Part shown: one piece after another, positions 1 to 14,590 of the stretch
Position numbering within the stretch: position 1 is the first letter of the stretch
Layout of the letters: each line of letters begins with the position of its first letter
Made by a program: the position numbers and the translations under genes
Notes under the pieces: model-generated
Told to the model about the DNA's origin: nothing
The model's database searches: none
The model's input: the letters and a program-made list of their open reading frames with translations, nothing else
NCBI GenBank assembly: GCA_964030475.1
Contig: CAXIPT010000001.1
Coordinates: forward strand, 8,814,722-8,878,721
Direction: 5' to 3'
From: Tethya wilhelma
Taxonomy: Eukaryota > Porifera > Demospongiae > Tethyida > Tethyidae
DNA: 64,000 nt

Positions 1-4848
<4,848 letters not shown>

Positions 4849-5985
4849 TCATGATGAGTACCCATGGATTTTAAGTGAATCAAGTAACACGTTATTATAA
4901 GCATCTGTATTTAATTATCGAGTAACTATTGTAGTCTCCCTAATGTCTTACCCCCATGTTATAACAATGATGTAATATTTTTTATCTGTTATTCTTCCTT
5001 TATCATCTGAGCATAATTTCCAAGTATCATAATAACCAAAGTATGTTTGTTAAATACTGTAGTCGTGTACAGCTGATCTTTTGTATTATTTCTCATAGTG
5101 TTGTGATTGCTCCATTTTGATCCATTCAACTAATTCCTTGTTTGTCGTGATTATAAATAAATTTTGTGCAGCCCCAAATGTTTGCTACTGACATGGGTAT
5201 TATCAATTTTGTTGTTGAAAAACTTCTTCACAATGTCACCTGCCTCCAGTCTTGGTTTCAATAACATCACTACACTAGAACAAACAGGAAACTACCACAT
5301 GCTACCCTGCTACTCCTGGCCTTGCTTGGCATGTCATTACAAGGTGCTAGCATGCATTGTGTACACAAACTGTCTTTGTAGATGTTTAGTATTAGGCATT
5401 CCATAGTTAACTTGTTTTGCTCGAACTTTTAGCCAACACAAACAATTAGCTTTGGGCTGTAGCTGAAACATAACCCACAGGCATGTTGTGCTTGCAGATG
5501 ACTGCTGAGTTATACTTTGTCAGACTGCTGAGATATTATTTTGTCAGACTGTGTTATGCAATATTACATTATCCACTGAGGCAGTACATGCTTACCTGTT
5601 ACCATAGAATTTACTTAGTTCATCCATTATGCAACTATTACAGTAATCTTTGAACTTTATTTTATGTGACTACAGATTAATTGTTTACATGATTACACCA
5701 TCGATTACTCTGCATGACAATATATAAGTTATTCATTATATTTTAGCTCTTTTTAATGTTAAAGTCTTAAAGATAATATTATACGCTACATTGTTATAAT
5801 AATGTTATAGACAAGATACTTCATGAGAAAAAGAACATTGTGTGACACTGTGGCATTGCATGTTTATGGATTTGCACCTAATTGTCAGCGGTAACTATTC
5901 TCTAAGGATGTACATTCTTTGTTAGCTTCAAATTAACTAGTATGCAAACAAATTAACTAGTCCTTTAAAATACTAACAAACAAAA
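4849..5985. other. ABCC 3' UTR and AT-rich intergenic stretch
   Basis: An AATAAA signal at 5156-5161, about 310 bp after the ABCC stop, is the likely polyadenylation signal. I see no gene or clear repeat between it and 5985. Confidence 0.5.
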
Positions 5986-6188
5986 CTAAACATTCTGATG
6001 CATTCCTTCATGGCTTTCAGGGTGCTTGACCTTCTCATCACGCATAGCCGGGATAAGACCTTTCTCAAATGCAATTGCCAGGACATCGTCAGCATTCTCT
6101 GTGTCAGGATACTGGTGCAGGGCCCACTTGATGTACACCAGGAACTCACTCCAATCCACCAGACCATCGTTGTCCATGTCTATGGNAT
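5986..6188 (-). CDS. EF-hand protein, 3'-terminal exon or fragment
   Basis: Minus-strand reading of about 67 residues ending at a stop at 5986-5988. It holds one canonical EF-hand calcium loop (DMDNDGLVDWSE: Asp at 1, 3, 5, Gly at 6, Glu at 12) followed by an amphipathic helix and a His-rich tail. A CAG acceptor sits at the 5' edge, next to an ambiguous base (N, 6186). Beyond the N the sequence is LINE-derived in antisense, so the upstream exons are missing or displaced. No second EF-hand is visible, although they normally come in pairs. Family not recognised further. A degraded exon at 14214-14400 on the same strand might belong to it, but I cannot show that. Confidence 0.5.
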
Positions 6189-6867
6189 CTGTAATAAAAC
6201 TAGGAAATTGGTTGGTTTGCTGTACAGACGCTTTTCCTCTTGGGCAGACACTAATACTTTATGATGTATATATCTTACCTGTATCCGACCTCACCTCGAG
6301 TATGCATGTCAACTTTGGGATCCACATACCAACAACTTGATACACAAGATTGAGTCAGTACAAAAGTTTGCGTGCAAAGTCTGTCTAAAACGATGGGATA
6401 CCAGTTATGAGGACATGCTTAGACTTCTCAACATTCCTTCTCTCTCCAACCGCAGGCAATACCTTAAACTCACAACCATGTACAACATCGTACACAATGC
6501 AATGTACTTCCCTTCTGGTGTTTTTGTACCTGACCATTCTGAATATAATAGTCACTTACGTAATCGTGTATATAATACTCATAGATTTAATAGACCCTTT
6601 GCCCATAGTAATTACTTACCGTCATCGTTTGTACCTAATGTAATCACAACATGGAACAATTTACCAGACTCAGTTGTGTCCTCTGATACCATTTCTGCTT
6701 TTAAACGTTTACTTTCAAATCATCTTTCAGAAGACTTATGAACTAGAATAGTGTTTTTATTTCCTTACATAGACACATGTCTTACATTAGCATTTTGTTC
6801 TGCTACTCATGTTGTCTTTTGTCATTTAATTGACAAAAATTTTCATAGAGAAAAAAAAAAAAAAAAA
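6187..6867 (+). mobile_element. 5'-truncated non-LTR retrotransposon (LINE) 3' end
   Basis: The reading frame around 6187-6741 matches the reverse-transcriptase C-terminal region typical of CR1/Jockey-like LINEs: ICNKTRKLVGLLYRRF, then RPHLEYACQLWDP, ESVQKFACKVCLKRWD, and TTWNNLPDSVV near the end. One in-frame TGA near 6263 interrupts it. A 3' tail ends in a run of about 18 A at 6850-6867. A 5' truncation, a stop codon and a poly(A) tail are what a dead-on-arrival LINE insertion shows. Confidence 0.85.
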
Positions 6868-6939
6868 AGTGCCTGTAGGTCTCTACTACTCAAGCTTTTT
6901 GTATAGACTAATCAGTGTCTGGTAGTCTCCCCACTGTAG

Positions 6940-7330
6940 TGTTGAAAAAAGTGAATGAACAAGTAGTAAAAATTTCAAAAAAATTAGTAGTGTAGGAATG
7001 GGAAAAAGTATTGGAACAAGGCTTGTGTCAATTTCGGCACATGACTACTTCATTTTTTATACCCAACTCTTGGCTGGCTGGCAGTCCAGTTTAAGTTATC
7101 TGTCTGCTATAGTTTGCTCCACTAACTGCTTAGCCTACTAATTCAGTAGAAATTTGAACCACTGCAATAAGCTATGGCACTATTGTACTGGTCATTGCAT
7201 TTATGACACTAATTGGATCCTTACAAGGGATCAAGAATAAAAATGAAGTAGTCATGTGCCGAAATCAGACACGCCTTGTTCCAATACTTTTTACCGCACT
7301 GCCCATTCCATTTTTTTGAAATAATATCCA
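6940..7330. mobile_element. Fold-back element, family F, copy 1
   Basis: Left arm has GAACAAGTAGTAAAAATTT, GTAGGAATGGG, then TTTCGGCACATGACTACTTC. The right arm from 7236 is its reverse complement (GAAGTAGTCATGTGCCGAAA ... CCCATTCC). A single-copy loop of about 150 bp separates the arms. Related copies lie at 7727-8103 and 13750-14180. No coding capacity. Confidence 0.75.
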
Positions 7331-7339
7331 TGACTATAG

Positions 7340-7680
7340 GTTACTATAGTAGGAATGCAGAGAATGGGTCGACTGTCTCATTGACACTGATGTCGACACA
7401 ATTGTACAATACAAAATGTTCATGCTTATAAACTTTCAAGGAAAGAAAACTAAGCCAAATGCATTTAATAGCCTCCCACTGGCACAGACAGTTTGCTTAC
7501 TATATTAACCAAGAAAACTGGCAGAAAGTTTCTAGAGCACTCTGGAGAGAGCGCTGGTGGATATAAAATGCCGCTGTAGCCATTTTGATGTAGGTAAAGG
7601 TCGTCAATAGCCCACGTGGATTGCATGCCTATAATGCGCATGCGCATCAAATGTACACTTCTACTTTTTATAGAGACTGA
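7340..7680. repeat. Repeat family R3, diverged copy
   Basis: Shares blocks with 8741-9260 and 63454-64000: AGGAATG...GGGTCGACTGTC, ACAATACAAAATG, the 'GAGAGAGCGCT' block, CCACGTGG and ATGCGCATGCGCAT. Non-coding. Confidence 0.6.
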
Positions 7681-7726
7681 CTATAGTCTCTGCTGTGTGA
7701 TTGTCTCCATGCAGTTGAGCACCTTG

Positions 7727-8103
7727 GTGTTAAAAAAAGTGAAGGAACAAGTAGTAAAAATTTTATAAAAAATAGAAGTGTAGGAATGGGCAGTGCAATA
7801 AAAAGCAAGGAAACAAGACAAGTCTCTGAATTTCGGCACATGACTACTTCATTTTTTTGTGCCCAACTAAACATACCATGCACCTACATTCTACATGCTT
7901 GTTATTTCATCCAAATTAGTCAAGTGATTGCTTGCACTGACTCATGAGCCAAATGACCGACATTAATTTTATAACTTGACTCAGTCATGAAAATGAAGTA
8001 GTCATGTGCCGAAATTCAGAGACTTGTCTTGCAGTTTCCTTGCTTTTTACTGCACTGCCCATTGCTACACTTCTAATTTTTATAAAATTTTTACTACTTA
8101 TAA
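7727..8103. mobile_element. Fold-back element, family F, copy 2
   Basis: Best-preserved copy. The left arm starts GTGAAGGAACAAGTAGTAAA; the right arm ends TTTTACTACTTATAAT. The inner ends are TTTCGGCACATGACTACTTC and its reverse complement around 7985-8020. Each arm is about 120 bp. Confidence 0.8.
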
Positions 8104-8740
8104 TGAAGGCACCGATGGTACATAAGCCTCGGCGCACTCAACTAGCTAGCACACTTGTCACTGCAGTGTAAAAGAGTGTAACATAACCGCTCAGTATCAC
8201 TGAAAATTTCAATACTACTGGCTAGACGAGCTCTGCTACGGTTATTTAAATGCATTGGAATACTCAGCTGCTGTCAAAGTCTAGCACTGAGCTGGGCCTC
8301 GAGGCTCAGTAAGAGCGGCCCCAGTACTAACCACAACCACTGATGCATTAGCTATAATGATCTAGCTTGTGTAAAGTCTTTGCATGCCCTATATGCTGAC
8401 ATAGAAAGCAGACCAACTCCTGTCTGTTTGCCAAACAACACTAACCAATAGCCATGAAAAGTGTGACGCAAAGATCCATGCAGCATTGCACATTGCACCT
8501 CAGCAACACAAATTCTAGATAACGCACACCAAATTAGTAGGCGTGGCCTCGAAGCTAAGCGCGCGCGCTCAAAGAAGCACAAAAGCCTCAAAAGACAAAA
8601 CTCAAGAACTACAGTGTTTTGGACAGCAAAAAATACATTTTTACAAGATAGTTAAGCGTAAGTACCATCAATTTTGTCGCTAGAGCTGTCTTACTTCAGA
8701 TTTCGATGGGACAGACACAGGGGGTGGCGACTCTCATATC
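8103..8740. repeat. Repeat family R2, copy 1
   Basis: Begins GAAGGCACCGATGGTACATA and shares ordered blocks with 59577-60125 (AAGCCTCG-CGCACTC, AGAAGCACAAAAGCCTC, TAAGTACC, AGAGCTG). Non-coding; likely a non-autonomous element. Confidence 0.6.
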
Positions 8741-9260
8741 ATACGTACGGTAGTACGTATAGTAGGAATGGGCCGACTGCCCCATAGACACAATACAAAA
8801 TGTTTATCACCATAAAAATCTAGCAAGACAAAGTTAAGCCTTCACACTTGGTCTCTACAAAAATACTTGAGTAGTAGTATGTGGCTAATGCGCATGCGCA
8901 TTAAATGCCACGTGGATGAGACAACTTGACGACATTTGAACTCTACTAGAAAAATGGCTACACATGAAGTACACAAATTTATACTGAAGTTACAAAGCTT
9001 TCTAGCTCTAGTTTTAACACATTTAGGCAGTAAACAAGGGTAAAAGACCCTAGTTCGGATGAAAAGAAGTTACTTTGTGTTGTCAAAGCTAGCTCAAATT
9101 CTTCTGTTTGTCTGGAAACAGCGTTCAAGTAAGTCAGTAAGTAAGGAAGTAAGTAAGTAAGTGAGAACAAAATTGCGTGGGTGTAACTTTTGACTAGCGC
9201 TCTCTACGAGTGCTTTGGAAAGTTTCTGTAAGCTTTAGGCCCTACATACTGTTAGTAATC
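8741..9260. repeat. Repeat family R3, copy 2
   Basis: Starts ATACGTACGGTAGTACGTAT, as at 63454. Shared internal words include CCATAGACACAATACAAAAT and CCATAAAAATCTA. The 3' part (9000-9230) is the reverse complement of blocks near 63650-63880, including an (AAGT)n stretch at 9127-9160. Confidence 0.65.
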
Positions 9261-10791
9261 AGCCTAAAAGAGCTTCTGAGCANAACAGGCAGACACCATA
9301 CAAGCCTTTTGTCATCAGTATTATACAGTATAGGACATGCAGTGAATCTAATATCTCTAGAATCATTATCAATACAGTGACAGCATTGCCGTTCACTACA
9401 TAATATTATAATTAGCAATAACTGTGCTCGACTTGATTGGAAATAATATTATACTGAATGTACTGACCTTCTTATAGAGGTATAAATAGCACAGACTGCT
9501 ATGGTGTGTATTAAAAGTCAGATGCTGGTGAATTTGTAGTATCAAAACAGCCTGAACCATGATTCCATTGAAGACCAGAGAAGTTTCAGTAACCAAGTAC
9601 TGTAGGCTGATATTCAAGATACCTGTGCAAATGAAAATGAGCCTTATAATAGAGTTGAAGAGTCCACAAGCTGTTTTTGACTCTCAATCACCTTCACACT
9701 GTATTTACAATATGCTCATGTACCTAAACCACACTGACCACATGCTGAATTTGGCACTAACTTCAAGACTTATTTTCTTGTTTTGTACTTCTGGGAACAG
9801 AGCAAACTATAATTCATATTGTACAGTAGGCTTACCTTTACAGTCCTATCTGGTCAGATATGGCTGGCATGCCTGGGAACTGATATTATAACACTGGAAA
9901 TGGACCAGCTCCATTTCAAGTCCCTTGCTTTGACGCCTTGTTTACTTGCTTCTGGTTGGCCTATGACCTCGAGTTTGGTATCAAATTGTAGCTCATATGA
10001 TGCTCTTCCTGCCTATCTACGTCAAAGTCTGTCATGAAACTGTCACGAGCTGAAACGCAGACTCAAAAAAATGGTCGCATTTGCTTGCTCTCTCCACCAA
10101 TGACGTAATGCATTTTGCATACTTAAATAGGCCCGCATTGATTTGTATTGACTTCCGGTTGCTGGCCGATTGACTGGGATGCAATTCAGTGAACAGACTG
10201 CACTTCTACTCTAAATTGAGCGCACCAACTCAGCCCGACCCTTTCGGCAACACCCGACCCCGTCGGGTCTGACGTATCACGTGATCCAACTTAATTACGT
10301 TTCGATTTCCGGTATCCGCGTACTTCGGCAGGGGACCGACGTACTCGGAATGCCCGATTACTTCGGCAAGGGACCGCCGACGTACTCGGAATGCCCGATT
10401 ACTTCGGTAATTTGACCGCCGCGCTCGGCAGACAGAGGTTCGGTTCGGTGACCCTCTCGGCCACCGTAAAAATCTGCAATAGCGCAATCCGCGAAAATTA
10501 AGTAACCTCGAAAATTAAGCGGTATACGGTAAGAAGAAGATGCGGGAGAAATTTGGAGGTTTGGCATGTTTGTGTTTGTTACTTTAGCGATGGTTTTAGG
10601 CCATGTTTATGGGCTCATTAGAAAGAGAAAGAGCTAAATAGTAGCTTAAGAAGCCTTTTAGTGCTAAGCGCTCAGTTTTTGCAGAGTTATTCGCGTGAAT
10701 ATTTGTATTGCGCTAATGGGCCATCCGTGCCATTCCTGTGTACCCAGTACTACCGTACTGGGAATAAGTCACAATAATTTATACAGCCAAA
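9261..10791. other. Intergenic, no gene recognised; short GC-rich tandem repeat
   Basis: The short ORFs here lack recognisable domains. One N lies at 9283. At 10336-10415 a 42-bp unit (CGACGTACTCGGAATGCCCG...) occurs twice in tandem inside an unusually GC-rich block (10230-10470). A half MITE of the CGAAAATTA type follows at 10490-10530. Confidence 0.4.
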
Positions 10792-11719
10792 CTACAGAAT
10801 TAAGTCTCGAAATTGGTACTCCACAGTCTCAGATTCACCGGGTACTCTAACGTCAGCCTTTGCAGTTGCATAGCAGTACATACAGCTGGAAGCATATCTA
10901 GAAATGAAGTGAGTCTTCACTATCACATCATGTGTGTCAGCACCCTTGCGTTTAACCTTTACTTTAGTTCCAGACTTAAACAACTGAGACCATTGTTCTT
11001 CCATAGAAATCTTCACTTTCCCAGCGACATCAAGGTCTAAGTTCACATCTTACAAAGTCAACATGATGTTGAGTGACCACTCCAGCAACTTCATCAGGCA
11101 AATGCAGAACTAACTTATTAGTACTAACAGGGCAATTATCACTGATAGGGAAGTGACTGCGAGTCCGTTTAGCTATAGCAACAGGGGTATCGGAACAACT
11201 ATCAGATTCAATCACTGGGATGCAGGTAGACACAGTCCTGGTGGTAAACGTTTGCTTAAACCCAACATCAACCGCACAACTTTCATCGGCTCCAGATACA
11301 GGCTTCTCAACATCAGGGACATCAGGAGAGCAACAGTTAGGAGATAGATCAGACTGAGTAACAACGACTTGGAGAGGAGAGGGTTTCTCACAAACTGAAT
11401 GAGAGTTGAATTCAGGAGCCTGAGGATCACTGGTAGTTTTCTCAGTGACCACAATAGGTGAAGACTTAGTAGCAAACTTCTGAGAGCGCAGGGCATCTCT
11501 ACGCAAGCGAGAAGGCGATTTTGATTTGGAAATGTTCCAAACAGAGCCCACCGTCTCAATTTTTCTGGACTTCCAGACAAGCTGAACTAACATGCCAGAA
11601 CTATTTTCCTGGATTTTCCAAGAAAGTCTTCTTCCAGAAGACAGGCCAGATTGAATAGCAAAAGATAATAATTTGGGGAGCTTTACAGCTTCCACAGCAC
11701 TAAACTCATTCAGACTCAT
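10792..11719 (-). CDS. Unrecognised ORF pair, possibly mobile-element derived or two exons
   Basis: Two minus-strand frames in tandem: 11719-11030 (from the Met of MSLNEFSAVEAVKL, about 229 residues) and 11046-10792 (about 84 residues, EEQWSQLFKSGTKVKVKRKG...). They overlap by about 17 nt in different frames. The sequence GACTTT|GTAAGA near 11055 is a good splice donor, but I found no clear acceptor for the second frame. The first part is basic and hydrophobic, and the rest is Ser/Thr/Asp-rich and looks disordered. The surrounding DNA is all repeats and an inverted repeat caps the 5' end, so a transposon-borne gene is plausible. I assign no function. Confidence 0.35.
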
Positions 11720-11734
11720 TATTCGAGTTATAGA

Positions 11735-11952
11735 ACTTGGAGCCGCGACCGCGGTCAAGATGACGGTCAACGGTCAAAATGAAATTTAGACGATCGAAGT
11801 TGGTAAAGGTCGTCAGTCAAGCGCGAATTTCGTCGCTCAGTCAACGGTCAAAATCAATTTTTAGCCACGGTCAACGGTCAAAATGGAAATTTTGGACGGT
11901 CAAAATGGAAATTTTGGACGGTCAAGATCTTGACCGCGGTCGCGGCTCCAAG
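11735..11952. repeat. Small inverted-repeat element with about 25-bp perfect ends
   Basis: The left end ACTTGGAGCCGCGACCGCGG continues to TCAAGA at 11760. The right end 11928-11952 is its reverse complement. Between them are tandem CGGTCAAAATGGAAATTTTG-type units. It sits just 5' of the 11719-11030 ORF. Confidence 0.8.
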
Positions 11953-12080
11953 TACAGTACATATGGGAGTCGCCACCCCCTGCAAACAGACAGACAAAAC
12001 GACTGCCGTAACCCTCTGCACGTGCTACGCACGCGCCGAAGCGCTTAAGCTTAATAATTATAGCCGGTGCGCGCATGCAC
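11953..12080. repeat. Repeat family R2, 3'-end fragment
   Basis: Shares AACGACTGCCGTAACCCTCT and GCACGTG with the 3' end of the copy at 60085-60125. Ends in a GCGCGCATGC palindrome. Confidence 0.55.
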
Positions 12081-12184
12081 CGGTGGTTCGAGATCGATGA
12101 TTGACCATTACCAGATTCGGACTATGCAGTAGGTCCCTAATATTAAACGCTCAATTCACAAGTACAAATTATATAGACGTCTAT

Positions 12185-12661
12185 ATGGGGTGCTGTTGCT
12201 CTTGGTGCCGAGATTCTGAAGAACTAGAGAATGAGATCGAGAGACTATTGCCTCGGTCGCTGCAACCCGAACCAAAGTATGAGCGACCTCCTCCAAACCT
12301 TCCTGGCGTTCCAACCCACAAGCAATGGTACCACGGTCGAATATCACACGAAGAAGCCGATAGGAGAATGAGAAGTGCTTATGGAGCCCACACTGGCTCG
12401 TATATAGTGTATGATAACCCACACAAACGAGGTCAGTATGTATTACTAGTGCTCCGCAAGAGAGAATTACACCGCTGGAAGATAACTTATCGTCCTTCTG
12501 ATAAGACTTTTGTTCTGGGTGATGATATAAGTCCAAGAGTGGTGGGCTACCCCACAATACGTGAGCTCATTAAAGACCACCGAGGACTAAATGCCAAGCC
12601 ACTCAGAACCGAATTTGGAGCCACATTGACTCTGAGCAAAGATTATGTTTATGCAGTGTAG
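12185..12661 (+). CDS. Intronless SH2-domain protein with acylation-type N-terminus and atypical phosphotyrosine pocket
   Basis: 158 residues. I start at the ATG at 12185 because it creates MGCCCSWC: Gly2 with Ser6 fits N-myristoylation, and Cys3, 4, 5 and 8 are palmitoylation candidates, which predicts membrane anchoring. The upstream in-frame ATG at 12101 would bury this motif. A single SH2 domain spans about residues 48-150: WYHGRISHEEADR opens it and HRWKI is the betaD region. The FLVR motif reads GSYIVYD, so the invariant betaB5 arginine that binds phosphate is Tyr76, and the alphaA2 arginine position is His55. No kinase or SH3 domain follows. AATAAA lies at 12909-12914. An adaptor or decoy role is inference; an ancestral Src-type origin is possible. 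Confidence 0.85.
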   Translation: MGCCCSWCRDSEELENEIERLLPRSLQPEPKYERPPPNLPGVPTHKQWYHGRISHEEADRRMRSAYGAHTGSYIVYDNPHKRGQYVLLVLRKRELHRWKITYRPSDKTFVLGDDISPRVVGYPTIRELIKDHRGLNAKPLRTEFGATLTLSKDYVYAV

Positions 12662-12963
12662 TCAACAGCATTTGGACTTTGTATAAGCTTATGTATTGAA
12701 TGTATGATGGTGAGCTTGTGGCTCTTGTTACTGTACACTTACATACTAATGAAACAGCATTAATTATTTCACTATTCATAAATTTAATGCTTTGCAACAG
12801 TGACGTGTATATAGACATTGTAATGTTTATTGTTGAACTTGGAGCCAGATGTATACTATTATGAATATCATATGCATATATATTTAGAGTAAGAGTTCAG
12901 ATTATCAAAATAAATATCATTCATGATTGTCCAGGTGTACTACAATTGTGCATTTCCGTCACT

Positions 12964-13008
12964 ACACACACAAACACACACACACACACACACGTACACA
13001 CGCACACC

Positions 13009-13041
<33 letters not shown>

Positions 13042-13059
13042 ACACGTACATGTACACAT

Positions 13060-13102
<43 letters not shown>

Positions 13103-13130
13103 CACGCACACACACACACACACACACCGC
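12964..13130. repeat. Long (CA)n microsatellite
   Basis: About 165 bp of CA with scattered CG and TA interruptions, downstream of the SH2 gene. All long ORFs across it are His/Thr or Cys/Val artefacts. Confidence 0.95.
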
Positions 13131-13305
13131 GTATCAAGCCTTAACTCTCGGCGTTGATCTGCGCATGCGCGGTGATTGAGCCTTTGAGTATTGTAATGGT
13201 CCTGCTAAGGCTTAAACAATAATTATATATAATGAATATCATTAAATGATGCAAAACCATTGCCATGACGTTATATGTTTGTATTATACGTACTGGAATC
13301 AGCTA

Positions 13306-13720
13306 GCCTCGTCCCGGATCCCCAGGCCCTCTGCGTGCTACTATTGTTGATTAATTACGTTGACGATCCTTACCAGATAATTTTACGCAGAGGCGTGCTA
13401 AAAATTTACGAAAATGGTAAAGATCGTCAACTTAATAAATCAATACTAGCAGTACGCGCGCAGAAGGCCTGGGAACGAGGCTAGGAATCAGCCGAAACAG
13501 GCCTCCCGAGACTATTTTATACCAGCATGAGCTAACAAAACTTACAGAAGCACTCTGGAGAGGTGGTTGGCGAGAAGCCGTAACAATGCACTGAATTTTG
13601 CACGTTTTTCTTGTTCCTTCTTCCTGACTTCCCAGACATACAAAGAGCCAACTTTGACTGTATAGTGAGACTTTCTTTCTGAAGTACTCATTTTCTGCCT
13701 AATAAAAAGTCAACAAACAA
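13306..13720. repeat. Palindromic short element (13306-13485) followed by an R3-like fragment
   Basis: Inverted ends AGCCTCGTCCCGGAT...CCCAGGCC and GGCCTGGGAACGAGGCTAG enclose a second inner inverted block (ATTACGTTGACGATCCTTACC against GGTAAAGATCGTCAAC). The same GCCTGGGAA-type palindrome recurs at 28226-28294 and 56785-56813. From about 13500 the sequence matches the GAAGCCGTAAC/TTCCTGACTT blocks of R3 near 63650. Confidence 0.55.
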
Positions 13721-13749
13721 AATCTAGGCAGATTAGCACCTTTAAGTTA

Positions 13750-14180
13750 GTGTGTTGACAAAGTGAATAAACAAAATGAGTAGTAAAAATTTTGCAAAAA
13801 ATTGATAAAAATAATAATGAAGTAGTCATTTGCCAAAATTCAGAGACAAATTTGTTTCATTACTTTTTGTATATACCCATTCCTACACTTTATTGTTTTT
13901 TTACTGATGCCAATCTAATTGGCAATGCTCAGAATCATCCATGAAAGAAGGCACTGGCAGTAATTATATTTTGACAATAGATAATTGCAAATCTATATAC
14001 AGTCATGTGCCATGGGTGATGTCACATGAGCTGCTTGCAACTGACACACTGCAGCTGATGGAGACAGATGAAACTGAAGTAGTCATGTGCCGAAATTCAG
14101 AGACAACCTTGTTTTATTGCTTTTTATAGCACTGCTCATTCTTACTCTGTTTATTTTTCCAAATTTTTACTACTTATAAT
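13750..14180. mobile_element. Fold-back element, family F, copy 3
   Basis: Diverged copy. GAGTAGTAAAAATTTT and ATGAAGTAGTCATTTGCC at the left; GAAGTAGTCATGTGCCGAAA and TTTTTACTACTTATAAT at the right. Confidence 0.65.
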
Positions 14181-14213
14181 TTCCACCAGCTTGATCAAAC
14201 AGGAGTGCTATGC

Positions 14214-14400
14214 CCGCCTTGCTCATGTACTCCTCCTTTCGAGGTGGAGATATTTGATGATGATATATTCCAGCATCTTCTCTTTCATCTTCAGACCCAT
14301 CTCTTCAGTGAACTGAGGGTCTTCTCCAAACAGATTGATGAGACGGTCACGGATCATTTCAGGAGCAAGTGTTATATCCGAACTTCCGAAGAAATCACAT
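14214..14400 (-). other. Possible terminal exon or gene relic
   Basis: The minus-strand frame reads SSDITLAPEMIRDRLINLFG, then EDPQFTEEMGLKMKEKMLEY, and ends with a stop at about 14222. The composition is protein-like (charged amphipathic helices), unlike the surrounding repeats. An AG acceptor (TTCGGAAG) could start it. I do not recognise the family. It could be a terminal exon of an unseen minus-strand gene or a relic. Confidence 0.3.
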
Positions 14401-14590
14401 ACGTACCAAGAGAGGTGGCGTGCATACGTTATAAAATTATGAAATTATATGTTTATGATTGTACATAACCACTTGAGAAAAACTCTTTTGATTACTTAGC
14501 TATAATTATATAGCCTGTTGTTATGTTTGTTGGTGTACATTACTAGCTAACTAACAGTTACTCTGACAACAATTATTACTATTGAAAGCA

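Noticed and set aside
9559..10037. 110- and 72-residue plus-strand ORFs
   Set aside because: No domain, low-complexity composition, no splice or conservation support; treated as intergenic.
12921..13179. Long ORFs of His-Thr or Cys-Val repeats
   Set aside because: Translation of a (CA)n microsatellite in all frames; no gene.
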